A stretch of 7,388 nt of DNA from JBEIUO01 sp964549785 (GTDB lineage: Bacteria > Planctomycetota > Phycisphaerae > Phycisphaerales > UBA1924), in assembly GCA_964549785.1 (NCBI GenBank), contig CAZJXA010000169.1, positions 1 through 7,388 on the forward strand, given 5' to 3'. Under the pieces are notes generated by a model. The model made no database searches. It had not been told where the DNA came from and saw nothing but the letters and a program-made list of their open reading frames with translations. Made by a program: the position numbers and the translations under genes. How positions within the stretch are numbered: position 1 is the first letter of the stretch; each line of letters begins with the position of its first letter. Below are positions 1 through 5,419 of this stretch, piece after piece.

Positions 1-752
1 GCCTCAACCGCGCCACCGACGTCATGCTCGGCGGCAAGGTGGCCGTGGTCTGCGGCTACGGCGACGTCGGCAAGGGTTCGGCCCAGAGCCTTCGCGGCCA
101 GGGCTGCCGCGTGGTGGTGACCGAGATCGACCCCATCTGTGCCCTGCAGGCCGCGATGGAGGGCTACGAAGTCAACACCCTGGAGGCGATGCTCGACACC
201 GCCGACATCTTTATCACCGCCACCGGCAACAAGGACATCCTGACGACCGACCACATGCGGAAGATGAAGGACAAGGCCATCGTCGCCAACATCGGCCACT
301 TCGATAACGAGATCGACATGGCCGGGCTCGCCAAAGACAAGACGGTCCGCCGCCACACCATCAAGCCCCAGTACGACGAGTTCACCTTCAACAGCAACAC
401 CTTCAAGGGCAAGAAGCGCGACGGGCACTCGGTGCTGGTGCTCGCCGAAGGCCGCCTGATGAACCTGGGCTGCGCCACCGGCCACCCCTCGTTCGTCATG
501 TCCGCCTCCTTCACCAACCAGGTGCTCGCCCAACTCGACCTCTGGTTCAACGCCACCGGCAAGCCCACGCTCTCGGGTCAGAAGTACACCGAGAACAAGG
601 TCTTCATCCTCCCCAAGAAGTTGGATGAAGAGGTCGCCCGCCTCCATCTCGATAAACTGGGCGTGAAACTCACCCGTCTCAGCAAGGACCAGGCCGACTA
701 CCTGAATGTTTCAGCCGACGGCCCGTACAAGCCGAATCACTACCGGTATTGA
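1..752 (+). CDS. ahcY: S-adenosylhomocysteine hydrolase, C-terminal part (5' end outside window)
   Basis: This enzyme reversibly hydrolyses S-adenosylhomocysteine to adenosine and homocysteine in the cytoplasm, relieving product inhibition of SAM-dependent methyltransferases. The reading frame is open from base 3, so the gene enters from the left; 249 residues are visible, roughly the C-terminal half of a family usually 430-470 residues long. The visible part opens with RATDVMLGGK and the NAD-binding Rossmann motif GYGDVGKG. It continues with an acidic strand end (VVVTEIDP), the conserved ATGN and HFDNEIDM stretches, GHPSFVMSASFTNQ, and the hallmark C-terminus KPNHYRY. In family structures the Lys and Tyr of that tail reach into the NAD site of the neighbouring subunit, and both are present here. 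Nothing in the visible part looks broken. metF lies two genes downstream, consistent with a methionine-cycle neighbourhood. Identity is very secure; only the N-terminal substrate domain cannot be assessed. Confidence 0.98.
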   Translation, partial: LNRATDVMLGGKVAVVCGYGDVGKGSAQSLRGQGCRVVVTEIDPICALQAAMEGYEVNTLEAMLDTADIFITATGNKDILTTDHMRKMKDKAIVANIGHFDNEIDMAGLAKDKTVRRHTIKPQYDEFTFNSNTFKGKKRDGHSVLVLAEGRLMNLGCATGHPSFVMSASFTNQVLAQLDLWFNATGKPTLSGQKYTENKVFILPKKLDEEVARLHLDKLGVKLTRLSKDQADYLNVSADGPYKPNHYRY

Positions 753-766
753 AGTCTTCGGCCCTG

Positions 767-788
767 CCGGCTGGTTGTAAGTAGCCGG
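767..788 (+). other. Possible hairpin just after ahcY
   Basis: A 6-bp inverted repeat (CCGGCT at 767-772, AGCCGG at 783-788) encloses a 10-base loop, 14 bases after the ahcY stop codon. No T-run follows, so it is not a convincing terminator on its own. It could stabilise the mRNA 3' end or be fortuitous in GC-rich DNA. Confidence 0.25.
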
Positions 789-806
789 TACGGTTGATAT
801 TCCATT

Positions 807-824
807 GAACCCCGGAAGGGGTTC
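807..824 (+). other. Perfect 7-bp hairpin with GGAA tetraloop
   Basis: GAACCCC (807-813) and GGGGTTC (818-824) form a perfect stem closed by a GGAA loop, which fits the stable GNRA class. It lies between ahcY and the strong terminator at 884-922. No U-tract follows directly (only TCTTT at 831-835), so a 3'-end stabilising or processing element is as likely as a weak terminator. Confidence 0.4.
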
Positions 825-883
825 GCCGGGTCTTTACTCGCCGCGGCAGTCCAGACGCTGCTCCGATGGACCAATCCCAATTG

Positions 884-922
884 AAAGACCGGCGTTCGGG
901 AACTTCCCGACGCCGGTCTTTT
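884..922 (+). terminator. Strong intrinsic terminator downstream of ahcY
   Basis: An 11-bp perfect stem (AAAGACCGGCG at 884-894 with CGCCGGTCTTT at 911-921) continues past a one-base bulge (T895) into TCGGG/CCCGA. The right arm runs into TTTT at 919-922. The left arm begins with AAA, so transcribed in reverse the structure also ends in a U-run, though no minus-strand gene nearby needs it. It sits 131 bases after the ahcY stop and 61 bases before the next start, and should separate ahcY from the downstream pair. The unusually long 3' UTR may mean it also acts on RNA stability. Confidence 0.75.
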
Positions 923-933
923 CGGAATTCAGC

Positions 934-964
934 GGGGGGCAATCACCCTTGGACCCCGCCCCCC
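934..964 (+). other. GC hairpin upstream of the AsmA-like gene
   Basis: GGGGGGC (934-940) and GCCCCCC (958-964) can pair over a 17-base loop and end only 6 bases before the AAGG ribosome-binding sequence at 971-974. It could be a 5' UTR stem influencing translation of the gene at 984, or simply a product of homopolymeric GC tracts. Confidence 0.25.
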
Positions 965-983
965 AATCGCAAGGTACATACCA

Positions 984-1868
984 ATGAAGATCATCAAGTG
1001 GCTCGTGATCCTCGTCCTCCTGCTGGTGCTCGTCGTCGGTGGAGTCATCGCGTACGGAATCTCCCAGATCGACGTGCTCGCCAAATCGGCCGTCGAGCAG
1101 GGAGGCACCTACGCGATGGGGGTCGAAACCAAGGTCGATTCCGTGGACATCGGCCTCGCCGCGGGCACCTTCGACCTCGCGGGGCTGAAGATCGCCAACC
1201 CCCCCGGTTTCAAGGAGCCCCGCTTCCTGACACTGGACAAAGGCGGCGTCTCCGTGAACCCGCAGAGCGTTCAGCAGCCCGTCGTCGAACTCCCCAAACT
1301 TTCCCTCTCGGGCCTCACCGTCAACCTCGAAAAGTCGGGCGGCGACGCGAATTACAACACCATCCTCGCGAACCTGAAGAAGCTTTCCGGCGACGGCACG
1401 TCCGCTTCCACCCCCGGCAAGCGCTTCGTCGTTCGAGAGGTCGCGATCACCGGCGTCGTCATCAACGCCGACGTCCTGGGTCTGGGTGCCGTCAGCCCCC
1501 GCCTCTCGATCCCGATCCATCAGGTCAAACTCTTGAACGTCGGACAGGGTCAGGGCGGCGTCAAAGACTCCGGCGTCACCGCCGAACAACTCGCCAGCAT
1601 TATCGTGCAGGCGGTCCTCTCCGCCGCGGTCGATACCGGCGGGCTGCCCGCCGATATCCTGGGCGACCTGCAAGCCCAACTGGCGCAATCGGGCGACCTC
1701 TCGGAGATAGGCGTCGAGATGGTCGAAAAACTCGGTGGCACCGCCAAGCATCTCACCGGAGCGGTCGAGGATGTGGCCCGGCAGGTCGAAGACATCGGCA
1801 ACAAAGCCCGCGAAACGGTCGATCAAGTCAAAAAGGACCTCGAAGGCCTGATCCCTGGCAGAAAATAA
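984..1868 (+). CDS. Membrane-anchored AsmA-like protein of unknown function
   Basis: The protein has 294 residues. After a short basic start (MKIIK), residues 6-27 form one strongly hydrophobic segment that reads as a signal anchor, placing the rest outside the cytoplasmic membrane. Residues about 28-165 look like the beta-rich repeats of AsmA-type domains: VDSVDIGLAAGTFDLAGLKI, then NPPGFKEP (72-79), then LSLSGLTVNLEK and YNTI (124-127). Residues about 205-290 are helical and amphipathic, rich in Glu, Lys, Val and Ala (MVEKLGGTAKHL, ARQVEDIGNKA), possibly a coiled coil. AsmA-fold proteins are linked to lipid transport between membranes, but this short form is far smaller than classical AsmA and no substrate can be inferred. 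The ATG at 984 is preceded by AAGG at 971-974 (9-base spacing). metF follows 59 bases later and may be co-transcribed. The membership call rests on pattern similarity; the molecular function is unknown. Confidence 0.8.
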   Translation: MKIIKWLVILVLLLVLVVGGVIAYGISQIDVLAKSAVEQGGTYAMGVETKVDSVDIGLAAGTFDLAGLKIANPPGFKEPRFLTLDKGGVSVNPQSVQQPVVELPKLSLSGLTVNLEKSGGDANYNTILANLKKLSGDGTSASTPGKRFVVREVAITGVVINADVLGLGAVSPRLSIPIHQVKLLNVGQGQGGVKDSGVTAEQLASIIVQAVLSAAVDTGGLPADILGDLQAQLAQSGDLSEIGVEMVEKLGGTAKHLTGAVEDVARQVEDIGNKARETVDQVKKDLEGLIPGRK

Positions 1869-1927
1869 CCCCCGCGGATTGATCCCGCCCCGCCTCCTCC
1901 TCATTTCCTGTTTGTTATTTTCCTCCC

Positions 1928-2845
1928 ATGCACCTCAACGACATCTTCAAACTCCACCGCACCACCTTTTCGTTCGAGTTCTTCCCCCCGAAGACCCCCG
2001 ATGCAGCGCGCGAACTCTTCGATAACATCCGCGAACTCGAGCCCCTCCGCCCCGCCTTCGTCTCCGCCACCTACGGCGCGGGCGGCTCTACCCGCGAGAT
2101 GACGAACGACCTGGTCGTCAAACTCAAGACCACCACCTCGCTCGACCCCATCCCCCACCTCACCTGCGTCAATCACGACGAGGCCGAGATCGACGCCGTG
2201 CTCGAACGCTACGCCGCGGCCGGGATATCCAACATCATGACGCTCCGCGGCGACGTGCCGCGCGATTTGCCCCAAGGCACCGACCCCTGGCGCAGCTTCA
2301 AGTACGCCTCGCAACTGGTGCGGAAGATCTCGCAGTTCAACGCCAAAAACCTCCACCCCGACCGTCGCGGTTTCGGGATCGCGGTGGCCGGGTATCCCGA
2401 GGGCCACCCCGAAACGCCCAACCGCCTCATCGAGATCGACCGGCTCAAAGCCAAGGTCGACGAGGGCGCGGGCGCGATCGTGACCCAGTTATTCTTCGAC
2501 AACCGCGACTTCTATGACTTCCGGTCGCGCTGCGAACTCGCCGGCATCCGCGTCCCCATCGTCGCCGGCATCATGCCCATCACCTCGGCCACCGGAATGA
2601 AACGCATGGCCGAACTCGCGCTGGGGGCACGCTACCCGGCCTCCCTCATCCGCGCTATCAACCGCACCGCGGGCGATGAACAAAGCGTCCGCCGCGTGGG
2701 CGTCCACTGGGCCACCGAGCAATCCCGCGACCTCCTCGACCACAACGTGAGCGGCATCCACTTCTACACGCTCAACCGCTCCAAAGGCACGCGCGAAATC
2801 TACGAAACGCTGGGCGTGAAGGATTCGTTCTCGTTACAGCAGTAA
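1928..2845 (+). CDS. metF: Methylenetetrahydrofolate reductase
   Basis: This FAD enzyme reduces 5,10-methylene-THF to 5-methyl-THF, the methyl donor for remaking methionine from homocysteine. The protein has 305 residues, close to bacterial MetF length, and is a single TIM-barrel domain. Visible signatures in order: FSFEFFPPK with the catalytic-type Glu17; FVSATYGAGGS (44-54); PHLTC (76-80); LRGD (106-109) with the Asp that contacts the flavin; AGYPEGHPE (154-162); QLFFDN (187-192) with the folate-binding Gln; GIMPI (214-218); and HFYTLNR (278-284). All key positions of the family are intact. No Shine-Dalgarno sequence precedes the ATG: the 40 bases upstream are strongly pyrimidine-rich, so initiation may be SD-independent. 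The FSFEFFPP motif beginning at residue 14 fits the chosen start. It shares a pathway with ahcY upstream. The gene ends 73 bases before a convergent minus-strand gene. Confidence 0.97.
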   Translation: MHLNDIFKLHRTTFSFEFFPPKTPDAARELFDNIRELEPLRPAFVSATYGAGGSTREMTNDLVVKLKTTTSLDPIPHLTCVNHDEAEIDAVLERYAAAGISNIMTLRGDVPRDLPQGTDPWRSFKYASQLVRKISQFNAKNLHPDRRGFGIAVAGYPEGHPETPNRLIEIDRLKAKVDEGAGAIVTQLFFDNRDFYDFRSRCELAGIRVPIVAGIMPITSATGMKRMAELALGARYPASLIRAINRTAGDEQSVRRVGVHWATEQSRDLLDHNVSGIHFYTLNRSKGTREIYETLGVKDSFSLQQ

Positions 2846-2879
2846 GCAGAAGTCACCGGACTCCGGAAGAACAACCCAC

Positions 2880-2897
2880 GCACGAACCCATTCGTGC
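2880..2897. terminator. Hairpin between convergent metF and VWA genes
   Basis: GCACGAA (2880-2886) and TTCGTGC (2891-2897) form a perfect 7-bp stem with a 4-base loop, in the 73-base gap between the two converging stop codons (2845 and 2919). Neither side has a clean T-run; reading in the minus direction the following bases are moderately T-rich (TTGTTCTT). Position favours a shared, weak bidirectional terminator, but the missing U-tract keeps confidence modest. Confidence 0.45.
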
Positions 2898-2918
2898 CGC
2901 ATCGCGATCCTTCCGCCT

Positions 2919-4622
2919 TCACAAAATCTTCCGCCGATTCTTCACATAATCCCACACCACCATCCGCGAGAGATCCTTCCCGCCGGAAAAGAAAACCCGC
3001 CCCCGCGTGCTTTCCGCAAGGCGGTGCGCAAAGCGCACGTCGTCCTCGCTCTGTCCCCAGTTGGGGAGCAGGAAGATGTTGATGATGATCCCTTCCTTGG
3101 CGCAGGTCCGGGCCTCGCGCAGCGTGGCTTCTTCGGTGCGCGGGTCCGCAGGATACAGAAAGAAGACTTCCGTCCCCTCAAAGTGAGCGGTCGGCAGCCC
3201 GTCGGTGATGAGGAAGATCTGCCGGTTCGGTGTGTCCTGCACGCTCAATACCCGGCGTGACAGATTCAGCGCGTGCTGGATATTCGTGAAGTGCTGCGGC
3301 AGCCGCGATTCCACGACGTCCGGGTTCGCCATGTCGGCCTTCAGCCGCACGATCGGCGTGCGGATGCTCACCGGCTTGGGGAGCAGCGTCGGCACCTCCG
3401 CCATGGTCCGCTGCTTCGCGAAACTCGCCATCTCGAAAAACGACAGGAAATCGCCCGGAAACTCCGACCGGATCAGCCCGTCCAGTGCCAGGGCCATGCG
3501 CTTGCAATTGATGTACTGCCCATCAAACCGCATCGATCCCGACATGTCCATCAGCACGGCGGTCGCGCACTTGGGGTTGTTGCGGGTACGGTGGATCTCC
3601 AGATCCCCCATCTCAAACCGCGCCGAGCCCGGCCGCTGGGCCCGACGGGCCACCGCGTTCGCCACCGATTGCGAGATCGCAAGGTTCGTCGCCGAATCCC
3701 CGAATTCGTACGGCTTCGTCCGCTCCAACTCCACGACGCCCTCCCCCTCGATCGGACCCGAGTGCCGCCCCGACCGCGCCGCCTTCAGCTCCGTGAACAC
3801 CTCATTGAGCAGCGTCTTCTGAAACAGCCGGTACGCCTGCGGCGTGAGTTTGTACCCCTCCCGCGTGAACTCCAGACCCTGCGCCTTGGCCTGCTCCCGC
3901 ACGAAGTTCTCGATCTCCTCCTGCAGGCGGTTCAACGACTCGATCTCCCCCGCTTCCGCAAACTCGCTCAGGCTCTCCATGTCCACGATCGCCAGTTGCG
4001 CGGTGTTCGCGGCCTCCTTCAACTGCTCCAGCAACTTCTCGATCGCCTCCAACTCTTCCTTGAGCGCAATCGCACGCTCCACATCCACATCCTCTCGCCC
4101 CGTGAACGTGTACTTGCCCAGCAACTGCTCGATCTCGTACTTCTCACCCAGTCGCTCCGCCACATCCAGAATCTCCTTCGCGAAGGGGCTCTGGTCGTTC
4201 TTCTGGGCGTACCACAGCCTCTCAAGGTCGCTCAGCTGCTCTCCGTCGATCGCCTTCTTGAAATCCTCACGAAACTTCTCGGGCGGCTTCGCCCGCTTCG
4301 CGGCGTCCTTGAACGACTTCGCGGCCTGCTCCAGGGCCGATTGCGGTCGGTACGTCTCCAAAATCCGCCGCTTCCGCTCCTCAAGCATCGCCCGGATGGA
4401 CTCCAGACTCGGCCCCAGACTCGGGAACATCGATGCGTCAAGCCGAATCGCCCGCGCCAGTTCCTCCTCGCTGAACTCCCTCATGCTCCCGTAGGCCAAC
4501 ATGTGGTCGAACGCCGCGGACGTGAGATCCGGCGGCGGCGAACTGGGCGAAGGAAACCGCACGGGATCAAACCGCTGATACGTGTGAACGATGCCGCGAT
4601 CAAAGGGGGTGGAGTCGGTCAC
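2919..4622 (-). CDS. VWA-domain protein, presumed partner of the MoxR-like ATPase
   Basis: The VWA domain lies at the C-terminus. Using the GTG start at 4622 gives 567 residues. The metal-ion-dependent adhesion site is complete: DMSGSM at 359-364 (D359, S361, S363), Thr446 in FTNIQHAL, and Asp474 in LITDG. The N-terminal half is mostly charged helix with a likely coiled coil around 181-252 (KEELEAIEKLLEQLKEA, RLQEEIENFVREQ); I recognise no named domain there. MoxR/VWA gene pairs are known to act together, the ATPase using the VWA protein as adaptor to its client, as in magnesium chelatase ChlI/ChlD or CoxD/CoxE. No signal peptide is seen, so it is probably cytoplasmic. Start choice: an ATG at 4673 would give 584 residues but overlap the toxin gene by 55 bases with no well-spaced SD. 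GTG at 4622 overlaps the toxin stop as GTGA, a typical coupling arrangement, so I prefer it. The client is unknown. Confidence 0.9.
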   Translation of the reverse strand: MTDSTPFDRGIVHTYQRFDPVRFPSPSSPPPDLTSAAFDHMLAYGSMREFSEEELARAIRLDASMFPSLGPSLESIRAMLEERKRRILETYRPQSALEQAAKSFKDAAKRAKPPEKFREDFKKAIDGEQLSDLERLWYAQKNDQSPFAKEILDVAERLGEKYEIEQLLGKYTFTGREDVDVERAIALKEELEAIEKLLEQLKEAANTAQLAIVDMESLSEFAEAGEIESLNRLQEEIENFVREQAKAQGLEFTREGYKLTPQAYRLFQKTLLNEVFTELKAARSGRHSGPIEGEGVVELERTKPYEFGDSATNLAISQSVANAVARRAQRPGSARFEMGDLEIHRTRNNPKCATAVLMDMSGSMRFDGQYINCKRMALALDGLIRSEFPGDFLSFFEMASFAKQRTMAEVPTLLPKPVSIRTPIVRLKADMANPDVVESRLPQHFTNIQHALNLSRRVLSVQDTPNRQIFLITDGLPTAHFEGTEVFFLYPADPRTEEATLREARTCAKEGIIINIFLLPNWGQSEDDVRFAHRLAESTRGRVFFSGGKDLSRMVVWDYVKNRRKIL

Positions 4623-5017
4623 GTTCGGCACGCTGCTTTCTGAAACCACACGGTGATCTCTTCCTTGGACCATGCTCCCGCCGCCACCGCCAGCGTGGCA
4701 TCGGCCGCCTCGTCCTCCTGCACGTTCAGCGAATACCCGTTGGCGTGCAGAAACGCAATCGCGGCCGCGAGTTCGATCCGCTTGTTGCCGTCGTAGAACG
4801 CATGGTTCTTAGCGAGATGGAACAAGTACGCGGCGGCCATGCTCGGAACGTCCTCGTGCAAATACTCGCCGCTGAAGGTGGCCCGCGGCGTCATCACCGC
4901 CGCCTGCAACAGCCCGACATCCCGCAACCCGGGCATCCCGCCATAGTTCCGAATCAGCACGCTATGAAGCTCGATCACCTGCTCCTCGGACAAGAACATC
5001 AGCGGCACATTTCCCAT
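4619..5017 (-). CDS. doc: Doc/Fic-family toxin (death-on-curing type)
   Basis: This is a small protein of 132 residues, typical of the Doc branch of the Fic fold. The N-terminal signature GGMPGLRDVGLLQAAV (26-41) matches the usual Doc opening. The catalytic motif HAFYDGNKR (72-80) follows in the helix-loop-helix position, with His72 as catalytic base, Asp76, and Lys79-Arg80. In classical AMPylating Fic proteins the motif reads HPFxDGNGR; the Lys in place of the second Gly marks the Doc group, whose studied member from phage P1 phosphorylates EF-Tu and stops translation. The motif looks catalytically intact, so the toxin is probably active. An antitoxin gene ends 3 bases upstream, and the Shine-Dalgarno sequence GGCGGAG (5024-5030) lies inside its 3' end, 6 bases before this ATG. 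A second in-frame ATG at 4999 is less well placed. The stop overlaps the VWA start. Target and activity are inferred from the family. Confidence 0.9.
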   Translation of the reverse strand: MGNVPLMFLSEEQVIELHSVLIRNYGGMPGLRDVGLLQAAVMTPRATFSGEYLHEDVPSMAAAYLFHLAKNHAFYDGNKRIELAAAIAFLHANGYSLNVQEDEAADATLAVAAGAWSKEEITVWFQKAACRT

Positions 5018-5020
5018 GGC

Positions 5021-5251
5021 CTACTCCGCCAGCCGCTTCATGGCATTTCCGAACTTCGTTCGAATGACCTCCTTCGCCTCCGCCAGTTTGGTCGGGTCAA
5101 TCCCGATATTGCTGGCGCGGACGACAAACGAGCCCGCGGTCACCGTCACCTGCAACTCCGTCTCCGGCGTGATGCCCGTCGCCTCCATCAACGCCTTGTC
5201 GATGATGAGCGCGTAGCTGTTCCCGTACTTCTGCAGCGATTTCACCAGCAT
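5021..5251 (-). CDS. AbrB/MazE-type antitoxin of the Doc module
   Basis: The protein has 76 residues. Residues 1-45 show the SpoVT-AbrB swapped-hairpin DNA-binding pattern: VKSLQKYGNSYALIIDKALMEATGI, then a TELQVTV strand and SFVVRAS. The KYGNSYALIIDKALM stretch corresponds to the family's usual GNSxxxxIPKxLL. The remaining helix (about 52-76, PTKLAEAKEVIRTKFGNAM) is the likely toxin-neutralising tail. Such proteins bind the toxin and repress their own operon, with the toxin acting as co-repressor. AGGAGT at 5259-5264, 7 bases before the ATG, is a clear ribosome-binding site and fixes the start. The toxin gene follows after 3 bases. Doc is best known with Phd antitoxins, but AbrB-type partners for Doc toxins also occur in genomes. 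The upstream 19-bp palindrome is the natural candidate operator. Pairing with the adjacent toxin is inferred from order and spacing. Confidence 0.88.
   Translation of the reverse strand: MLVKSLQKYGNSYALIIDKALMEATGITPETELQVTVTAGSFVVRASNIGIDPTKLAEAKEVIRTKFGNAMKRLAE
5024..5030 (-). promoter_or_regulatory. Ribosome-binding site of the Doc toxin gene
   Basis: GGCGGAG on the minus strand lies inside the last codons of the antitoxin gene, 6 bases before the toxin ATG at 5017. Its good spacing supports that ATG over the internal one at 4999 and suggests that toxin translation is coupled to antitoxin translation. Confidence 0.7.
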
Positions 5252-5258
5252 GTGACGG

Positions 5259-5264
5259 ACTCCT
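5259..5264 (-). promoter_or_regulatory. Ribosome-binding site of the antitoxin gene
   Basis: AGGAGT on the minus strand, 7 bases before the ATG at 5251, is one of the strongest Shine-Dalgarno sequences in this window. It contrasts with the weak or absent sites of metF and the VWA gene. A strong antitoxin site fits the need for antitoxin excess. Confidence 0.75.
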
Positions 5265-5313
5265 GTTCGACACCCAAGTTCAACTGGCCACCTCCGCCTT
5301 CAGAAGGGGAACT

Positions 5314-5326
5314 CATTGTCCATTGT
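5314..5326. repeat. Two tandem CATTGT heptads in the antitoxin leader
   Basis: CATTGT occurs at 5314-5319 and again at 5321-5326, a 7-base period. The inverted form ACAATG lies at 5346-5351 within the neighbouring palindrome. The copies could be accessory half-sites for the antitoxin repressor, or a minimal remnant of a heptameric repeat. Confidence 0.4.
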
Positions 5327-5332
5327 GCCCCA

Positions 5333-5351
5333 CATAGTACGCCGTACAATG
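5333..5351. promoter_or_regulatory. Candidate operator: 19-bp near-perfect palindrome
   Basis: CATAGTACGCCGTACAATG pairs at 8 of 9 symmetric positions around the central C5342; only A5336/A5348 fails. It lies 82 bases upstream of the antitoxin start, in the AT-rich gap after the ATPase gene. AbrB-type antitoxins autoregulate by binding palindromes in their own promoter region, so this is the natural operator candidate for the AbrB-Doc operon. Binding is inferred from position and symmetry. Confidence 0.55.
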
Positions 5352-5390
5352 AAAGCCGGAGGAAATCCTTAAATACCTCTTAAAAAGGGA

Positions 5391-5419
5391 TTTATACGGC
5401 CTCACGGCTCATACGTCAC
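5391..5419 (-). promoter_or_regulatory. Candidate sigma70-type promoter for the antitoxin-toxin genes
   Basis: On the minus strand, GTGACG (5414-5419, four of six matches to TTGACA) is followed after exactly 17 bases by TATAAA (5391-5396, five of six matches to TATAAT). The -35 part lies inside the last codons of the ATPase gene. Transcription would begin near 5384, upstream of the 19-bp palindrome, and could drive antitoxin, toxin and VWA genes independently of the ATPase promoter. The -35 match is only moderate. Confidence 0.4.

Noticed and set aside
866..1882. A 338-codon open frame on the plus strand in another frame over the AsmA-like gene
   Set aside because: The peptide is dominated by Arg, Pro and Gly with no domain; its start lies before the terminator hairpin, so it would be read through it.
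834..1904. A 356-codon open frame on the minus strand, opposite the AsmA-like gene
   Set aside because: It is antisense to a well-supported gene with signal anchor and domain pattern. The peptide is Gly/Asp/Arg-rich without motifs, as expected from a high-GC shadow frame.
3273..4643. A 456-codon plus-strand frame opposite the VWA gene
   Set aside because: It is Leu/Arg/His-rich low-complexity peptide, with no motif, antisense to a protein with a complete MIDAS.
4623..4673. N-terminal extension of the VWA protein to an ATG at 4673
   Set aside because: It overlaps the toxin gene by 55 bases, lacks a well-spaced ribosome-binding site and adds 17 nondescript residues. The GTGA overlap at 4622 is the simpler arrangement, though not proven.
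5363..5393. Inverted repeat AAATCC/GGATTT after the ATPase stop, considered as a terminator
   Set aside because: The stem is only 6 bp and AT-rich, with a long loop and no following T-run on the minus strand. A terminator here is not supported.
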